The notes beneath the pieces were generated by a model. It was not told the DNA's origin, searched no databases, and saw only the letters and a program-made list of their open reading frames with translations. Of a stretch of DNA of 64,000 nucleotides, positions 11,201 through 24,052 are shown piece after piece. A program made the translations under genes and the position numbers. Origin of the DNA: Ceratobasidium sp. AG-K (taxonomy: Eukaryota > Basidiomycota > Agaricomycetes > Cantharellales > Ceratobasidiaceae); assembly GCA_037039685.1 (NCBI GenBank), contig JAWNGF010000002.1:6014001-6078000 (forward strand), read 5' to 3'. Numbering within the stretch: the stretch's first letter is position 1; each line of letters starts with the position of its first letter.

Positions 11201-14200
11201 TGGTGTTATGGGAGTAGGACTCACGGGCAACATTTCCGTCAATATTTGTAACTCATGGGACCGGGCTTCAAATTCTGCTTCCAGTTTCACGAGCCGCTTC
11301 CCGATTTGGAGCTGTAGATGAGCTCTTGCGAGCAAGTCTCGAACGTTAAATGGTTTACTGATGCAGTCAACAGCACCTTCCACCCGGCTCCCTAAGAGGT
11401 CCGCTAAAACTTTCAACTTTAGGAACTGTGTACAATATAGACCACATGAAAGTGCTTACGATCTTCGGCCGCGGTGACAAACATGACTGGAAGAAGTCTC
11501 GTCTTTCTTGCCTCACGCAACTGCCGCAAAAACTCAGGACCATCCATTTTGGGCATCATTACGTCGCTAGAAGCATCATAATTACAAGAACTTCAGAGTA
11601 GTCAAAGATACTACTTGCCATAGAACCAGGTTCAAACTACGCGACTGGGCAACTCGGAGAGCCTCAACGCCGTTGTGGGCCTCTAGCACCGTCACATAAG
11701 GGGCAAAGATTTTGCTGACATATGCCCTCATATCGGCGTTCTGTACTGGATATTAGCCGCGTCCTGTATCGTGCGATGTGCAAGGCAACCCACGTCATCT
11801 ACTATTAGGATCGTGTCTTCTTTTTCGAAAAATAAAGTCGATGATGCATTTCCCTCCTCATGGCTGTCAGTACCCGCAGAAAAGTTTGGTTGATCCAGTT
11901 CCACCCAGCTACAAGAAAGCAGATTGAAACGTAGGTCACGAGCTAATCATGAGATCCAAATGGGCTGTTATACGTACTAGTCCTTCTCCTTTGGCGGAAC
12001 TTCATGGTGCTGAAGCTGTACAGCATCCTGCACAAGTGCAGCAGGAAGGTGCGCAGAGCCGTGTGGCAGAGATACTGTGAACACGCTGCCCGATTGTCCG
12101 CCACTTTCTTCCCTAGTTTTGGACTCCAGACTCAGTGTCCCTCCATGTAGAGAGACCAGCTCCTATCGATATACCGGTTAGCCAACTAGAAGGTAATTAT
12201 GCAAACGCCGCACTTTGGCTAGCGACAGCCCAACGCCGGTACCCTCGGTAGACTACAACGCCCAGGTTAATCTCGAATTGAATCAACCAAGTTTCAAGGT
12301 CAAACTTACCTCGTTATTGACCCGGAAGAATCGTTCAAACACGTGATCGAGGTATTCCTTTGGGATCCCAATGCCTTCGATCAAAGTAAGAGGCGACGAT
12401 CAGCCATATGAATCAAATCAAACTACGTGCTGCAAACACTGCAAATTTAATGATGGACGTACCTGTGTCTTTAATGACGACGTGCGCCATTATCGGATCG
12501 TGGGTGATGTCTACGCATACAGACCCTCTGGTTGTATACTTGAATGCGTTTGAAAGCCTGAAAGAAAATTGAGTGGTTTCGACTTGCATGCCAAGAGCTC
12601 AACCTACAAATTCAATATGATCTTTTCCCAAAGATCTTCACATAGCTAATTAACAATACGATTTGAGTTCATATCGCTTGGCTTACCTATATCGACGTAT
12701 ACCGCTGGCTCATCAGCTTTGCTGTATGATATCTGGTACTCGATTCCTTTTTTCTCAGCCATACTCCTAAATTGAGCGGCTAGGTCGGCAGTCACATGAC
12801 CGAGCTGAACTGGCCTGAAGTTCCCTATAAGTTTACCAGCCTCAAGTTTGCTCATATCCAGAATTGACTGCGGCAAATTATTAGTAAGATAATGATGCAA
12901 GGGATAAAACCTACATCGATCAGCTTTTTGAGTCTCTTGCAATTCCGTACCGCTAGTTGAAGCTTATACTGTACATTGGCATCCCCACGCTGAGATGATA
13001 CCAGCTGCTCCAAGGGAGCTTGGATCAAGGTCAACGGGGTCCTTAGCTCTGCCCCAGTAATCAGCACATCGCTATGTCGCCCGATCTAACAACTTACCGT
13101 GCGAGACATTAGTGAAAAACATGGTCTTGGCTTTGTCCACCCTCTCCTGCTCCTCAATCACTCTCGCATCCGCCTCGCGTTGGAACACTACCGCGAGCTG
13201 ATTACCCAGCCCGGCTCCTATACTATCGAGCCACGCCGCATAGTCAGCATCATAAGCTCGCCTTGTGTTCAATCCCAGGAGTAAGACAGCAGACGGAAGG
13301 TGACGCCCGTCGGATGGGGAAGATGACGAGTTGGCGCTGATTGGTATAATGGCAGCCGTGCGAGGAATATCCTTGAACCCACGTCCATCAAGCGAGTGGG
13401 CAAGGGGAGATGGAAGGGGGTCGATGAGTTCTGCTGTGCTGGAGATGAAGACGCGAGCAAGGGTTACACCCAATTCATGCTCAGGGGGCTCGGAGGTGGT
13501 CATGGAGTCTAACGGAGAGCCCATCACGTCAAGTGAGGTCGTACCAGTAGAGCCAGTTTCGGATATATGTATTGGACGGTGTGTCGAGGAGTCAAGCGTA
13601 TATTTTATCGCAGATCGCGCAATCGGGTGATCATCGGGTATTCCAACCGAACCGGCGAGAGTGAGCTTGACGTCTATATGGCCACTCGAGTGGTTACGTC
13701 GGAGATAGCTAATTGCCAGCGACGGACCCCTAGAGTGTGGGATGGTGGAAGGTTTTTCGGCTTCGCACCAGTATAGTGCAATAAATGGTAAACTTTAAAT
13801 AGTATTGATCTCAGTTACGTCACCTCTATTAAAGCGACTGACTTACTCGTACGGGTTCCGGGATAGCACCTCCAGGGTTCGCTCGCTAAACTGTTCTTTT
13901 GTTCTGGCGTCGGATAGTATCGAAAAGAGCTCAGACATTCCACTCAGTCGTCGTTCAGCAATAACCTTTTGAGTGGTATCCCATGTCGAGTCCCAAATGC
14001 CACCTATGCTGCCATCCTCCTGCCAGATTGGGGACCAGTGCCAAGTACTAGAAAATGTAAGCTAGCTGGTTCCAGGGCTTATATCCAGGGCTCACTGGTA
14101 AACCTCCTCCGGTAGATGTAATTCAGTCAACGAGTTGAAGAACATTTGAGCTAGTATAACTAAGCCGAGATACGCACAGGAGAGATAATAAGCCTTACCA

Positions 14201-15280
14201 TCGGTCTTAGTTGTGGCCTTCCCTTTCCTCACGAGCTCAGAAGCCGGAGCGCGCGCCTCCCATACTTCGCCCCACTGTCCAATGTATCAGCACCATGACA
14301 GAACGGTCAATGGAAAGTCGTACAGCAACTGGCCCCGGTTGTCCAAAGACCCCTGGGTGCTTGCCGCCAATAACCTTTGCATACGCATCGTTGTATAGTA
14401 TAGTCTGACTGTAAAAATCACAAGGGTTAATGAGCCAGTGCAATAAAGCAATGTGACGCAACATACTCCGGCCATCCCCAAAGTATCGAACTCTGCATAT
14501 GAATCAGATAAGTCCAATTCGCAATCTTTGAATTCGAGAGTGGCGCACTGCAATTGGTTTTTCCATGAGGTGCTTGACCATGAGCTTCAAGATCATGGGC
14601 CATTTTTCCTTGGGTCCTAGGGAAGTCGTTTCCCAAGGAAACGTATTGATTAGTTCGGACGCGAGGACTGGACCGGCAGTAGAAGACGCTGGGGACGGCC
14701 AGGTGCTCGTGTCCGACTTGCTGTCACTTGCAGCCCTTCTTAAACTGGATGGCTGAGTTCCTGAGGCATTAGGGGTTGGGAAAGTTAGGTGCCGTAAGCC
14801 AGAACCTTTAATACCGAGTCGTGGTACTTGGGACTCGAATTGAACGGAGTCGATTGTAGGACGATGCGGTGAGGCGGTAAACACATAAGACCGACTAATA
14901 CGAATAACCCCGTACACGGTTACGGGAAGGTCGATGGTCGTAGCTGTAAACTCCAAGTTGAAGGCCTCTCGGTCCCGAGGGATTCGGGCCGGCCGTATGC
15001 TGATTCTCCGTGTGTGTCTGGGAGTTCCACGCGAATCGTCTTGAGCAGGGTTCGACAGCCATGCGATATCTTCATCGAAGGGCAACGCAGAGAAAAAAGT
15101 GCGTTCGTCTAGTCTTTCGGTGCTATTGTGACCAAAAAACAGCTCTCGAAGGGCAGGGTTTCCATAGGGAAAGGCCAACGAAGACCGTGGTAACGTATTA
15201 GAACTGAGTATGAATGCTGGTTCCGAGTATGCCTCAAGAAATCCAAACAGCGAAACATTTTCTTGTATCTTCAGTGGCAT
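8286..15280 (-). CDS. Dual hybrid histidine kinase, copy A (open)
   Basis: Phosphorelay sensor with two full kinase-receiver modules in one chain, nearly 2,000 residues. Order from ATG 15280: PAS (about 15280-14900), a linker ending FPWETTSLGPKEKWP, PAS with WGWPEYV and LYNDAYAKVIGGKHPG, a GAF-like domain (13790-13130), HisKA with FFTNVSH/ELRTPLTL (His codon 13099-13101, split from ELRTP by an intron), HATPase with NLLSNAFKYT and EGTGVGLSLAK, and REC1 with LIVDD and DVMMPKMDG. Then come PAS (VGIFKTDADGK), HisKA with LIDVTSHELR (His codon 10506-10508), HATPase with GGSGLGLFV, and REC2 with ITEDNKINQ, MDLEMPV and VMIKPY. It ends AGYQHRPE, stop 8286-8288. The splice junctions I checked keep frame; one donor is GC (near 11626). 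The architecture recalls Cryptococcus Tco2-type dual kinases. The signal is unknown. Confidence 0.88.
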
Positions 15281-16077
15281 GGGTTCCGGAATAAGAACTC
15301 AAAGTCGTTTTGGAAATAGCCGCCATGAGCGTCGTTAAAAGATCCCTAACTTAACCACGTGACTCTACGAATGGTGTAAACAGATAATGACGCAGAGTAC
15401 GTAGTAGTATGATCGAAGGAATGTAACAAGGCACGACAGGGTGCAATCAAGCTTGGAAGGCCCCAAGAGCTAGTGAAACCAGAGCTAGAGTATTCCTCGC
15501 AGTAATCCGAACGTTAGCTCACCTTGAACAGCCTAAGCCCGACCCGAAGCTTAAGCGCCCTAACATGAACAGGGCAAGCGGCAGTGTTGAGATTCAAAAT
15601 GAATGCAGAATAAATACTGAAAGATGGTCACGCAACCAGCACTAGGAGGCTCAGTCACATTACATAGGACACACATGGGCACGAGTTGAGGTCTCACACT
15701 GTTAGGTTTAACCCCATAACAAGGCCAAAGTATACTGTAAAGCCCAAATGGTATGGGGCGCCACGACGAGGAGCTGAAACATGGATGCAATTGTGATATA
15801 TAATGTTCGTCAAGAGCCAACATGCTATGGATGGGTTACAAGGGGTAAGTTGCAAGAAATTATGATATGTGGAGTCGTCCTGTTCGATTCGGACGTAACG
15901 TGAGCGCTTGACTTAATCGCGCCTACAAACTTGATTGACTAACACGATAGTAGGTTAATTAATGCTCAATTGTAAGCATAAATGTATTTGCAAATATTTG
16001 GTTGCAACCACATATTCCAAGGATAGCACGTACCGTACGAGCAAAGTGGCAGAATCCCATATTGGCGCCGGCTCTAA
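15281..16077. other. Spacer between kinase copies A and B
   Basis: 797 bases between the start of copy A and the stop of copy B, so it should hold the promoter of copy A. I recognise no gene or repeat. Its length is nearly that of the B-C spacer (808 bases), consistent with one tandem unit, although the two spacers look largely unlike each other in sequence. Confidence 0.45.
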
Positions 16078-19000
16078 CTATTCCGGCTTGTGCTGATATC
16101 CTGCTCTCATCTTGGATATAAGCGTTTCTATCTGATACGGCTATCCATACGGTTCTATCAATGCCGCCATTCCTCTCACATAAACCTTACTCTTACTTTT
16201 ATAATCACATCGTCTACGCCCGCGTCCCGCGCCGCTTGCACTTGCTCTAAACGTGCGTTTCCCGTAAGGGCAATGATGAAGCTCCGCGTTTTTAGCGAGG
16301 CAGACGCTTCACGTTCGCGGATTTCACGAGTTGCAGCAAAGCCGTCACTGCTCAAAAATACTGGTTAGATCAACGCATAAATCGCATATACCCACAACAG
16401 CGCACAGTACTGGCATTTCAAGGTCCATCTAAGGCGTTATGATTAGTTACAAGAACACAAAAAATGAGAATGCACTTACGAGTACGACGTCAAACCGTTG
16501 CTGCGACTCAGACTTTTCTATGGCGCTGATGGATTCGAGTCCATTAGAAGCTAACGCAAAAGTAAACCCTTCTCTCTTCATTTGCCGCCTACAATTTGAT
16601 TAGTATGAGCCGATGAGATCGCAAAGTCTTTACGTACGCTAGCACAGTCTAAAAATGCGTCAGTTGGGTCAATTAATGTGTACCTGTCAACTAGGCTATG
16701 CTCACCTGGTTAATCTTATTGTCTTCTGTAATCAACACATGCAAGGGACGGTGATGGTGTAGGTTCGGCGTCTCAGGCAGTGGTCTCGATCCTGACTTGC
16801 CCGAAGTTTTGGAAACGCTGCTTGTCTTTGAGTGGCCAGACCCAGATCGCTTGACTCGGAAACCTGCGCCGGGCGGTCGCGAGCTTCGGGTGGTAGGTAG
16901 AGCAGCTTTAATGAAGAAACGGAAAGTAGCGCCTTTACCTAAATGCAAGCGTGAGGGTCCCGGTCTAGCCAACTGAGAAGTTAAGCAAAGCACACCAGGG
17001 TCGCTAACAACCTCTATTCTACCACCCATCAGCGCTAAAGCATCAACGTTAACATGGACGTACGCGAATGAACTGGCAAGCTTACCGCATAATTGCCTGC
17101 ATACAAACAATCCAAGCCCCGAGCCACCAAAAACATGGTGTGCGTTCTGGGTTGACAGGATTAGGGCCAAAAAAAAAAAGTCTAAAATAGTTAAGCACTT
17201 ACTGATCCTTGCTGGAACCTTCCAAGCATCACAATGATATTAGTCTACTTGCAGGGGTTCACTTTTAATATGGAGGGGCTTACCGTTGAAACAGTAATGC
17301 AAGATCTTCCTTCTCCAGACCTGGTCCAGAGTCTTGAACTGACACGTAAACATATACGAACCCATTATTGGACTCGGATGGCGACGATGGATTCCGGGCG
17401 GAAATCAATGGCGGTGCACAAGTTTCGTCCGACGGAGGATTTGGCGACAGCTCGAGCGAAACCCTGATCTCTCGCAAGCCGGTACTCATATCAGTGAATC
17501 GAATGGCGTTCGACATGAGCTAAGAGTATGCAGTTAGCTCCAGAACCCGCCGAAAGGAATCGTGAGTTACGTTGGTAATAATCTGGGCATACCGGCTTCG
17601 GTCGGTGCTAACAACTCGTAGTCCAAAGGTTTCCGATCCTATCCCCAAATCAAGCTCCAATTTAATATCTTTCCTGCTATGGCCTTCAAACTAGGTCTAC
17701 GACAACAATAATTGGGGAAACGTACATTGTAAGCTCATTTCGAAATACCATCAGTATCTGGTTCGTCTCTCGCTGGATGTCAAATTCAGTCGGAATTATC
17801 GAAAGAACCTGCCGACGAATACGTAAGTTCCAGGTAAGACGGCGGGTTAACTGGCTATACGTTGAGTTGCATTCTTGACAAACTTAATACATCGTTAGCG
17901 ATACGAGCTGCAATCGGTTAGTACTTGTTGAACTCCCATGATTCAACCAAACGCCAACCTTGCGCTAAACCACATCTGAAAAAAAAAAAATAAGAATTGT
18001 AGCGCACAACCTTCTTTCGAACGCCTACTGTGTAATACTCTCCATAGCCTGCAAGTCGTCTTCCAGTTCGCTTAGTATTCTCGCGGTCGGTGCATAACTC
18101 AGGTTTCGCTTTCTGCAATCTTGCAGTAGATCACGGAGTCCTTTCATGTTGGTCCGCACTACTTCCTGTTCTCAGCGTTAGTAAACCAAAACCGTGGATT
18201 GATTAGGGCGGACTCACAGCGTTCTGAATAATGGCGGATACTGGTTGCCTAGGCCGGAGCATTAAATACCCACATATACCGGTTTACTGGGGGGAGGAGC
18301 TCACCGGAGTTCATGTGAGGTTACATCAATCAGAAGCTCTATCGGTTCAAGTTAGAAGTGTATTTTTAAGGAGACCTATTGGTGTATATACCTTGGGCTC
18401 TCCTACGCTCTACTTCCAGCTGTCGTTGTGCCTCGGCATCCTCAGCCCTCGACGCCGCGCTCCGCTCTCGTTCCTCAGCCAAAGCAATACGAGCCTCTTC
18501 AAGTCGATATGATTCGCTGATATCCGTGATGGCCCCAAATGAGCCTAGGAAGTCGCCCGTTGGAGACATCATCGGTGCTATCGCACAGTGAGTCCAAACG
18601 TTGTTTTCCCATTGTAGTCGCTACAAACCCAAGGAAATCAGCGAATGCGGGACAGAGCCATACATGGCCTTCATTTCCACTCACAACAGTAGACGACTTG
18701 AAGTCCTCGAAACATGTTCGCCAAGCTCGAACGGCATCCTCTTTACTCCCCATAGCTAGACTGTAACAAGAACATTATTACATACTCTGCAAGTTGAGCA
18801 TAGTTAACTTACTAGTCCAACCATTCGTCTCGAGGTCGCTCTGGCGGGAATCCTGTGATCTGATACCAGGCTGGGTTAAGGTATGTCATCCTGAATTCGC
18901 ATTACTGTAAGCATAAACGGATCATCTGGACCATTGCCTACTAACCTTCCATCTGCATCAGCCCTAAATATCCCAACCTGCCCGTGGAGCCACTTGTAAG

Positions 19001-22000
19001 TCACGCCCCAGCGTTACAAAACAGAACTTACAGGTGACATCTCGGTCAAAACATGCATTTCGTACGACCTAACCTCAAATTCCTCTTCAAGTTTCACTCG
19101 CCGTTTGCCTATATGCAATTGTAAATGCGCCCTGGCGAGCAGATCTCGCACTCTGAACGGTTTGCCAATACAGTCAACCGCTCCTTCAACTCTGCCACGC
19201 AATAGAGCCGCTACGTGGGAGCGCTTCAGGATGGACGCCTAGCATAAGTGGAAATGCACGTACGATCCTCTGCGGCAGTGACGAAAATGACTGGGACAAA
19301 TTTCGTTCTAACATCCTCGCGTAGCCGCTGCAGGAACTCGGGCCCATCCATCTTGGGCATCATTACGTCACTGAGCATTACCCTAAGCCACAAACTCCCA
19401 GCGGAAAAATCGGTGCTCACCATAATACCAAGTTGAGCTTCTGCGACTTGGCAACTTGCAGCGCTTCAATCCCGTTGGACGCTTCAAGGACCGTTAAATA
19501 TGGGGCGAATACTCTGCAAACGTATGCTCTCATGTCTGCGTTCTGCGCAAAGCAAAGTAAGTTACGACAAGGCTCGGCTCTACACGTAGAACTACTCACG
19601 TCATCAACAATAAGAAGTGTATCATCCTTTTCGAAAAATAATGTTGAGGATGTAGTACTTTCTTCTTCCCCGCTTGCCGATGTGGCAGAAGGTGTTGGCT
19701 GGTCTAGTTCCATCCAACTACGATGAGGCGAAGCCCAATCAGAAACCTCAACCGATGGCTCGACGAACAATCATACGTACTAGTCTCTCTCCTTTCGAGA
19801 CATGCCATGGGGGTGACCCAATCCGGAGTCGTGTACGAGTGCGGGCGGAAGATGTGCAGAGCCTTGTGGGAGTGACACTGTAAACACGCTACCCGAGTTT
19901 CCGTGGCCGTCCTCCTGTGTGCGTGACTCGAGGCTCAGCGTGCCACCGTGGAGAGACACCAGTTCCTATAAACACACGAGTAAGCAGCCTGTAGTGGAAC
20001 CCACAACGTGCTTACCTTGGTGAGCGACAACCCCACACCAGTACCCTCAGCCGTCTACCGTACACTCGCCTCAGCGTTGTGCTAAGCAGCCTTTGCATTG
20101 TCGGACTTACATTGTTATTAACCCTAAAGAACCGCTCAAACACTTGATCGAGGTGCTCCTTCGGAATCCCCACGCCTGCGGTGATATTCAAATAGTTGAT
20201 CGGCGATCCAGATCATGATCCACGGTGTGCCAATCAGTAACTACAAATTACGCCGATCGAATAAAATACTCACCCGAATCTTTGACAGCGACGTGCGACA
20301 TGGTTGACCCATGCGTGATGGTCACGGAGACCCTACCTTGGTTGGTAAATTTAAATGCGTTCGAGAGCCTAAAACCTATTTTAGCCTTGTCGAAGCACTT
20401 CTTCTGGCCCACTTACAAGTTCAATATGATCTTTTCCCAGAGATCTAAGACACGTTCAACGCCATCTATCATTATATCAGCCACTTCACTCACCGATATC
20501 CACGTACACTATCGGTTCGTATGTCACATCGCAGGTAATCTCGTACTCGATTCCCCTCTTCTCCGCTAGGCTCCTAAACTGCGCAGCCAGATCGGTGGTC
20601 ACACGACCAAGCTGGATTGGTCTGAAGTTGCCTATGAGTTTTCCCGCTTCAAGTTTGCTCATATCCATGACGGACTGAAACAATCAATCAAACACAGCAG
20701 TAAGGAAATCGAACTTAACTTACGTCGATGAGTTTCTTGAGCCGTCGTGAATTCCGCATCGCTAATTGCAACTTGTACTGTACATCGCCACTTATATGTG
20801 GGGACGTCACCAGCTGCTCCAACGGTGCCTGGATTAACGTCAACGGGGTCCTGAGCTCTATTACGATTCTTCACCATCAACAAAGACCTCATCTGGACTA
20901 AGCAATGTGACCTACCGTGCGACACATTCGTGAAAAACATTGTCTTGGCCTTGTCCATCCTTTCACGCTCCTCAATCATCCTCGCATCTGCCTCCCGCTG
21001 GAGGACCACTGCAAGTTGATTGCTCAACCCAGCACCTACACTCTCCAGCCACGCCGCATAGTCCGCATCGTACGGTCTCCTTGTGTTTAATCCCAGTACC
21101 AACACGGCCGAGGGAAGGCTTTGGCCGCTGGATATAGAAGAAGCTGACCCGGCGGAGATGGGAAGGATCGCAGCTGCACGAGGGGTGTCTTTGAATCCGC
21201 GGGTGTCGAGCGAACGGGCGAGATGTGCGGGAAGGGGATCAACCAGTTCAACGGTACCGAGGCAAAAGCGCGAGCGAGGTCCAGGCCTGATCTGCGCTCA
21301 GGACTTTCGAAGCAGGCTCCACTGACGTAGCGGAGATCGTAGGGGACCCAGCTCCACAGCTTCCAGAGGAGACAACCTCAGATGTCAAGTCCGATATGTG
21401 TATCGGGAGGCATGTGATGGGGTCGAGAGTGTACTTGACGATCGGTTGAGCAATCGGGTGGTTTTCGGGTATTCCAATTGAGCCTGCAAGAGTGAGCTCA
21501 ACTTCAATGAGATTGGGGGGGAGCTGATGTCGTAAGTAGTTGGGGGCGAGTGGTTGTCCTTTGGGTTGAGGGCCAGCGATGGATCGCTCAGTTTTGCACC
21601 AGTAGAAAGCAATGAATGGCAAACTACGTAGAATTAGCCTCAACAGATCACCGCTTGCGAGAATCCGTAGACCTACTCGAGTGGGTTGCGGGATAGCACT
21701 TCCAGTACTGTCTCGCCAAACTGCTCCTGTGTTCGGGCATCCGACAACCTTGAGAAGAGCTCCGACATTCCACTCATTCTTCGTTCAGCAATGACCTTTT
21801 GGGTTGTCTCCCACGTCGTGTTCCACATCCCACCTACGCTCCCATCCTCCAGCCACATTGGTGTCCAGTGCCAAGACCTGAAGAAAATGAATGAGGGAAT
21901 TCATAGGGAAATGCAAATGGGCTTACTGATAGGTTTCTTCTGGGAGCTGCAACTCGGTCAATGAGTGAAAAAACATCTGGTCTGCAGGCGATTAGACGAG

Positions 22001-23244
22001 ACAGCCAGAATATCATTCGAAACTTTACCGTCAGTCTTGGCAGTAGCTTTGCCCTTTCTGGCAAGTTCAGAAAGTGGAGCTAATCCTTCCCACAATTCAC
22101 CCCACTGGTCAAGGTATTAGTACAACGTTGAGAATCGAACATCGAAGTAAACATACCGCAACGGGTCCCGGCATCCCAAATTGGGAAGGATGTTTAGGCC
22201 CAATCATTCTGGCATAGGCATCATTGTATATAATCACGTTACTGGAGACAGTAAGGTTTTGGTCCATCAATCGACAACGAAAAAGAAAAAGTACATACTC
22301 TGGCCATCCCCAGAAAATAGCACTCTGTCGACACAATGAGAGGGATAAAATACGATAATCTGAAACCAAAAGTTACGCACAGAAATCGGCGTTTCCATCA
22401 GACATCTGACCATGAGCTTCAAGAGCATAGGCCATTGTTCCTTGGGCCCTAAGGAGGTCGTCTCCCAAGGAAACTTATCAACCATACGCGACGGTATGTC
22501 GACCGAGCCGACAGCAGGTGCAATTTGCGATGGCCATGAACTCGAGCCGGACTTGCTCCTGCCCTGCCTTGAGCGGATCCGCTGGCTAACCGAGGCTGCC
22601 ATTAAAGGGAACTTGGCCAGTCGTGATTCAGAACCTTTACGCCGTTGTGATTCTTGAGTGTCAGAGCGAAGTAGGCTGATTGGAACTCGATGCGGAGAGG
22701 CAGTAAATACATATGACCTGCTAGCAGAGCCAACGCCGGATATGGTCATGGGCAGGTCGATGGGTGTTGCTGTCAGTTCCAGGTCGACTGCTGTATGGTC
22801 TCGAGGAAGCCATGCTGGTCGTACATGAATCGTGCGCGGCTCTCCGACCACTGTAGAAAACTCGCTCTGTGTTGGATCGGATAGCCAGTATATATCCTCA
22901 TCCGATACAAGTGTGGAGAAAAACGTATGTTCGTCGAGCGCTCCAGTGTCGTCGTGGCCAATTAGTAATTCTCGCAGCGAAGGATTTCCATATATAAAAT
23001 CCAGCGATGAGTGTAACAGTACGTTGGAGCATAGTATAAACGCTGGCTCAGGATACGCGTCAAGAAATGCGACCAAGGGCACATGCTCCAGCATGTCCCG
23101 GGCAGCCAGCATGGTCAAGTTGAGAATTCCGATCGGGGAAAGTTCCGGACCCAGGCCTGGCGTTTTGCAAATAAAGGCGGGCAACGATGTAACGGCATCG
23201 ATGACATCATGGGTGCTTGGTGTCAGTGCTGATTCCAGAATCAA
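16078..23244 (-). pseudogene. Dual hybrid histidine kinase, copy B (two frame breaks)
   Basis: Same architecture and intron pattern as copy A, ending AGYQHKPE with a TAG at 16078-16080. From ATG 23244 the chain has an extra N-terminal stretch and then MLEHVPLVAFLDAYPEPAFI, close to copy C. Phosphoacceptor histidines are kept (codons 20917-20919 and 18313-18315), as are LIVDD, DVMMPKMDG, ITEDNKINQ and MDLEMPVLDGFAATREI. Against copies A and C the GAF-like exon lacks one base near 21304-21310 (ASK/SPE junction) and another near 21251-21258 (before TVELVDPLP). Read straight through, the frame stops soon after. No normal intron can repair it. It is either a recent pseudogene or has two sequencing errors; everything else appears functional. 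Confidence 0.8.
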
Positions 23245-24052
23245 TTACGAGATGTATTCATCGCATAACCATCCCTTTTTACTTGATACTGCCTACGAAA
23301 TGTCTACGCTTTATCGCCACATCGGTTCGTGAATCTGGATCCTCGTCACGAAGCGTGGCAACAAACCTGCCAGTGCTCAGCTACAGTTGAGTTCCCTGAT
23401 ATGTTTTGGTCTTCCTGTGCAGCACTGTGTAGGTCCTAGGATATGCCTAACAACCTCTGCAAATGATTCAAGGTATATTTACGAGCACAGCGAGGAGATA
23501 CAAAGGCCACTAGGGCGAGCAAGCGGGGTCTAGTAAGGGCCGGGTATCCCTGAAGGTTGCTCGCTATCATCTGTCCGTCCATCGAGGCTTGGGAGCAAGC
23601 ATCAAATTAGTCCCAGTTTCAGACGCATATTCTAGTTACATATTTTTCACCTCCCCAAGGCCGTGACACATTCTAAACTGGCCATGTAGCCTACACTGAA
23701 CAGATCGGGAGCTGAAACAAGGAATCTCCTATCGTGAGACGCGATGCCCGCCAAAGGCTTAAACATTCTAATTAGGTTACACAGAGTGAGCTACGGACTT
23801 CTAAAACGACTTTTGATACCGGAAAATTATCACGGCCCAGTTCGAATATGATCGAACATCAGGCCAGCCCTAGGCGGTCTACCGTTGTTGTACCCACCAC
23901 TTGGCTAGTTCTCATTTACGGCAGCTTAAATTTTATTGAGTTATGAGCTCTGAACGCGTCTGAAAATACGAGGACGCCAACATGTGGTCAAGAAGGGATG
24001 TATAGTATAAATAGCAAAATTACATGATTGTGCAAATGAATCGAGGTTTTGA
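23245..24052. other. Spacer between kinase copies B and C
   Basis: 808 bases between the start of copy B and the stop of copy C. It presumably contains the promoter of copy B. I see no gene, and no clear mobile-element ends that would explain the duplication. Confidence 0.45.

Noticed and set aside
21248..21430. An intron that would rescue the GAF-like exon of kinase copy B
   Set aside because: Candidate GT..AG pairs (for example around 21340-21395) lead straight into a stop or the wrong frame, and copy A has no intron there.
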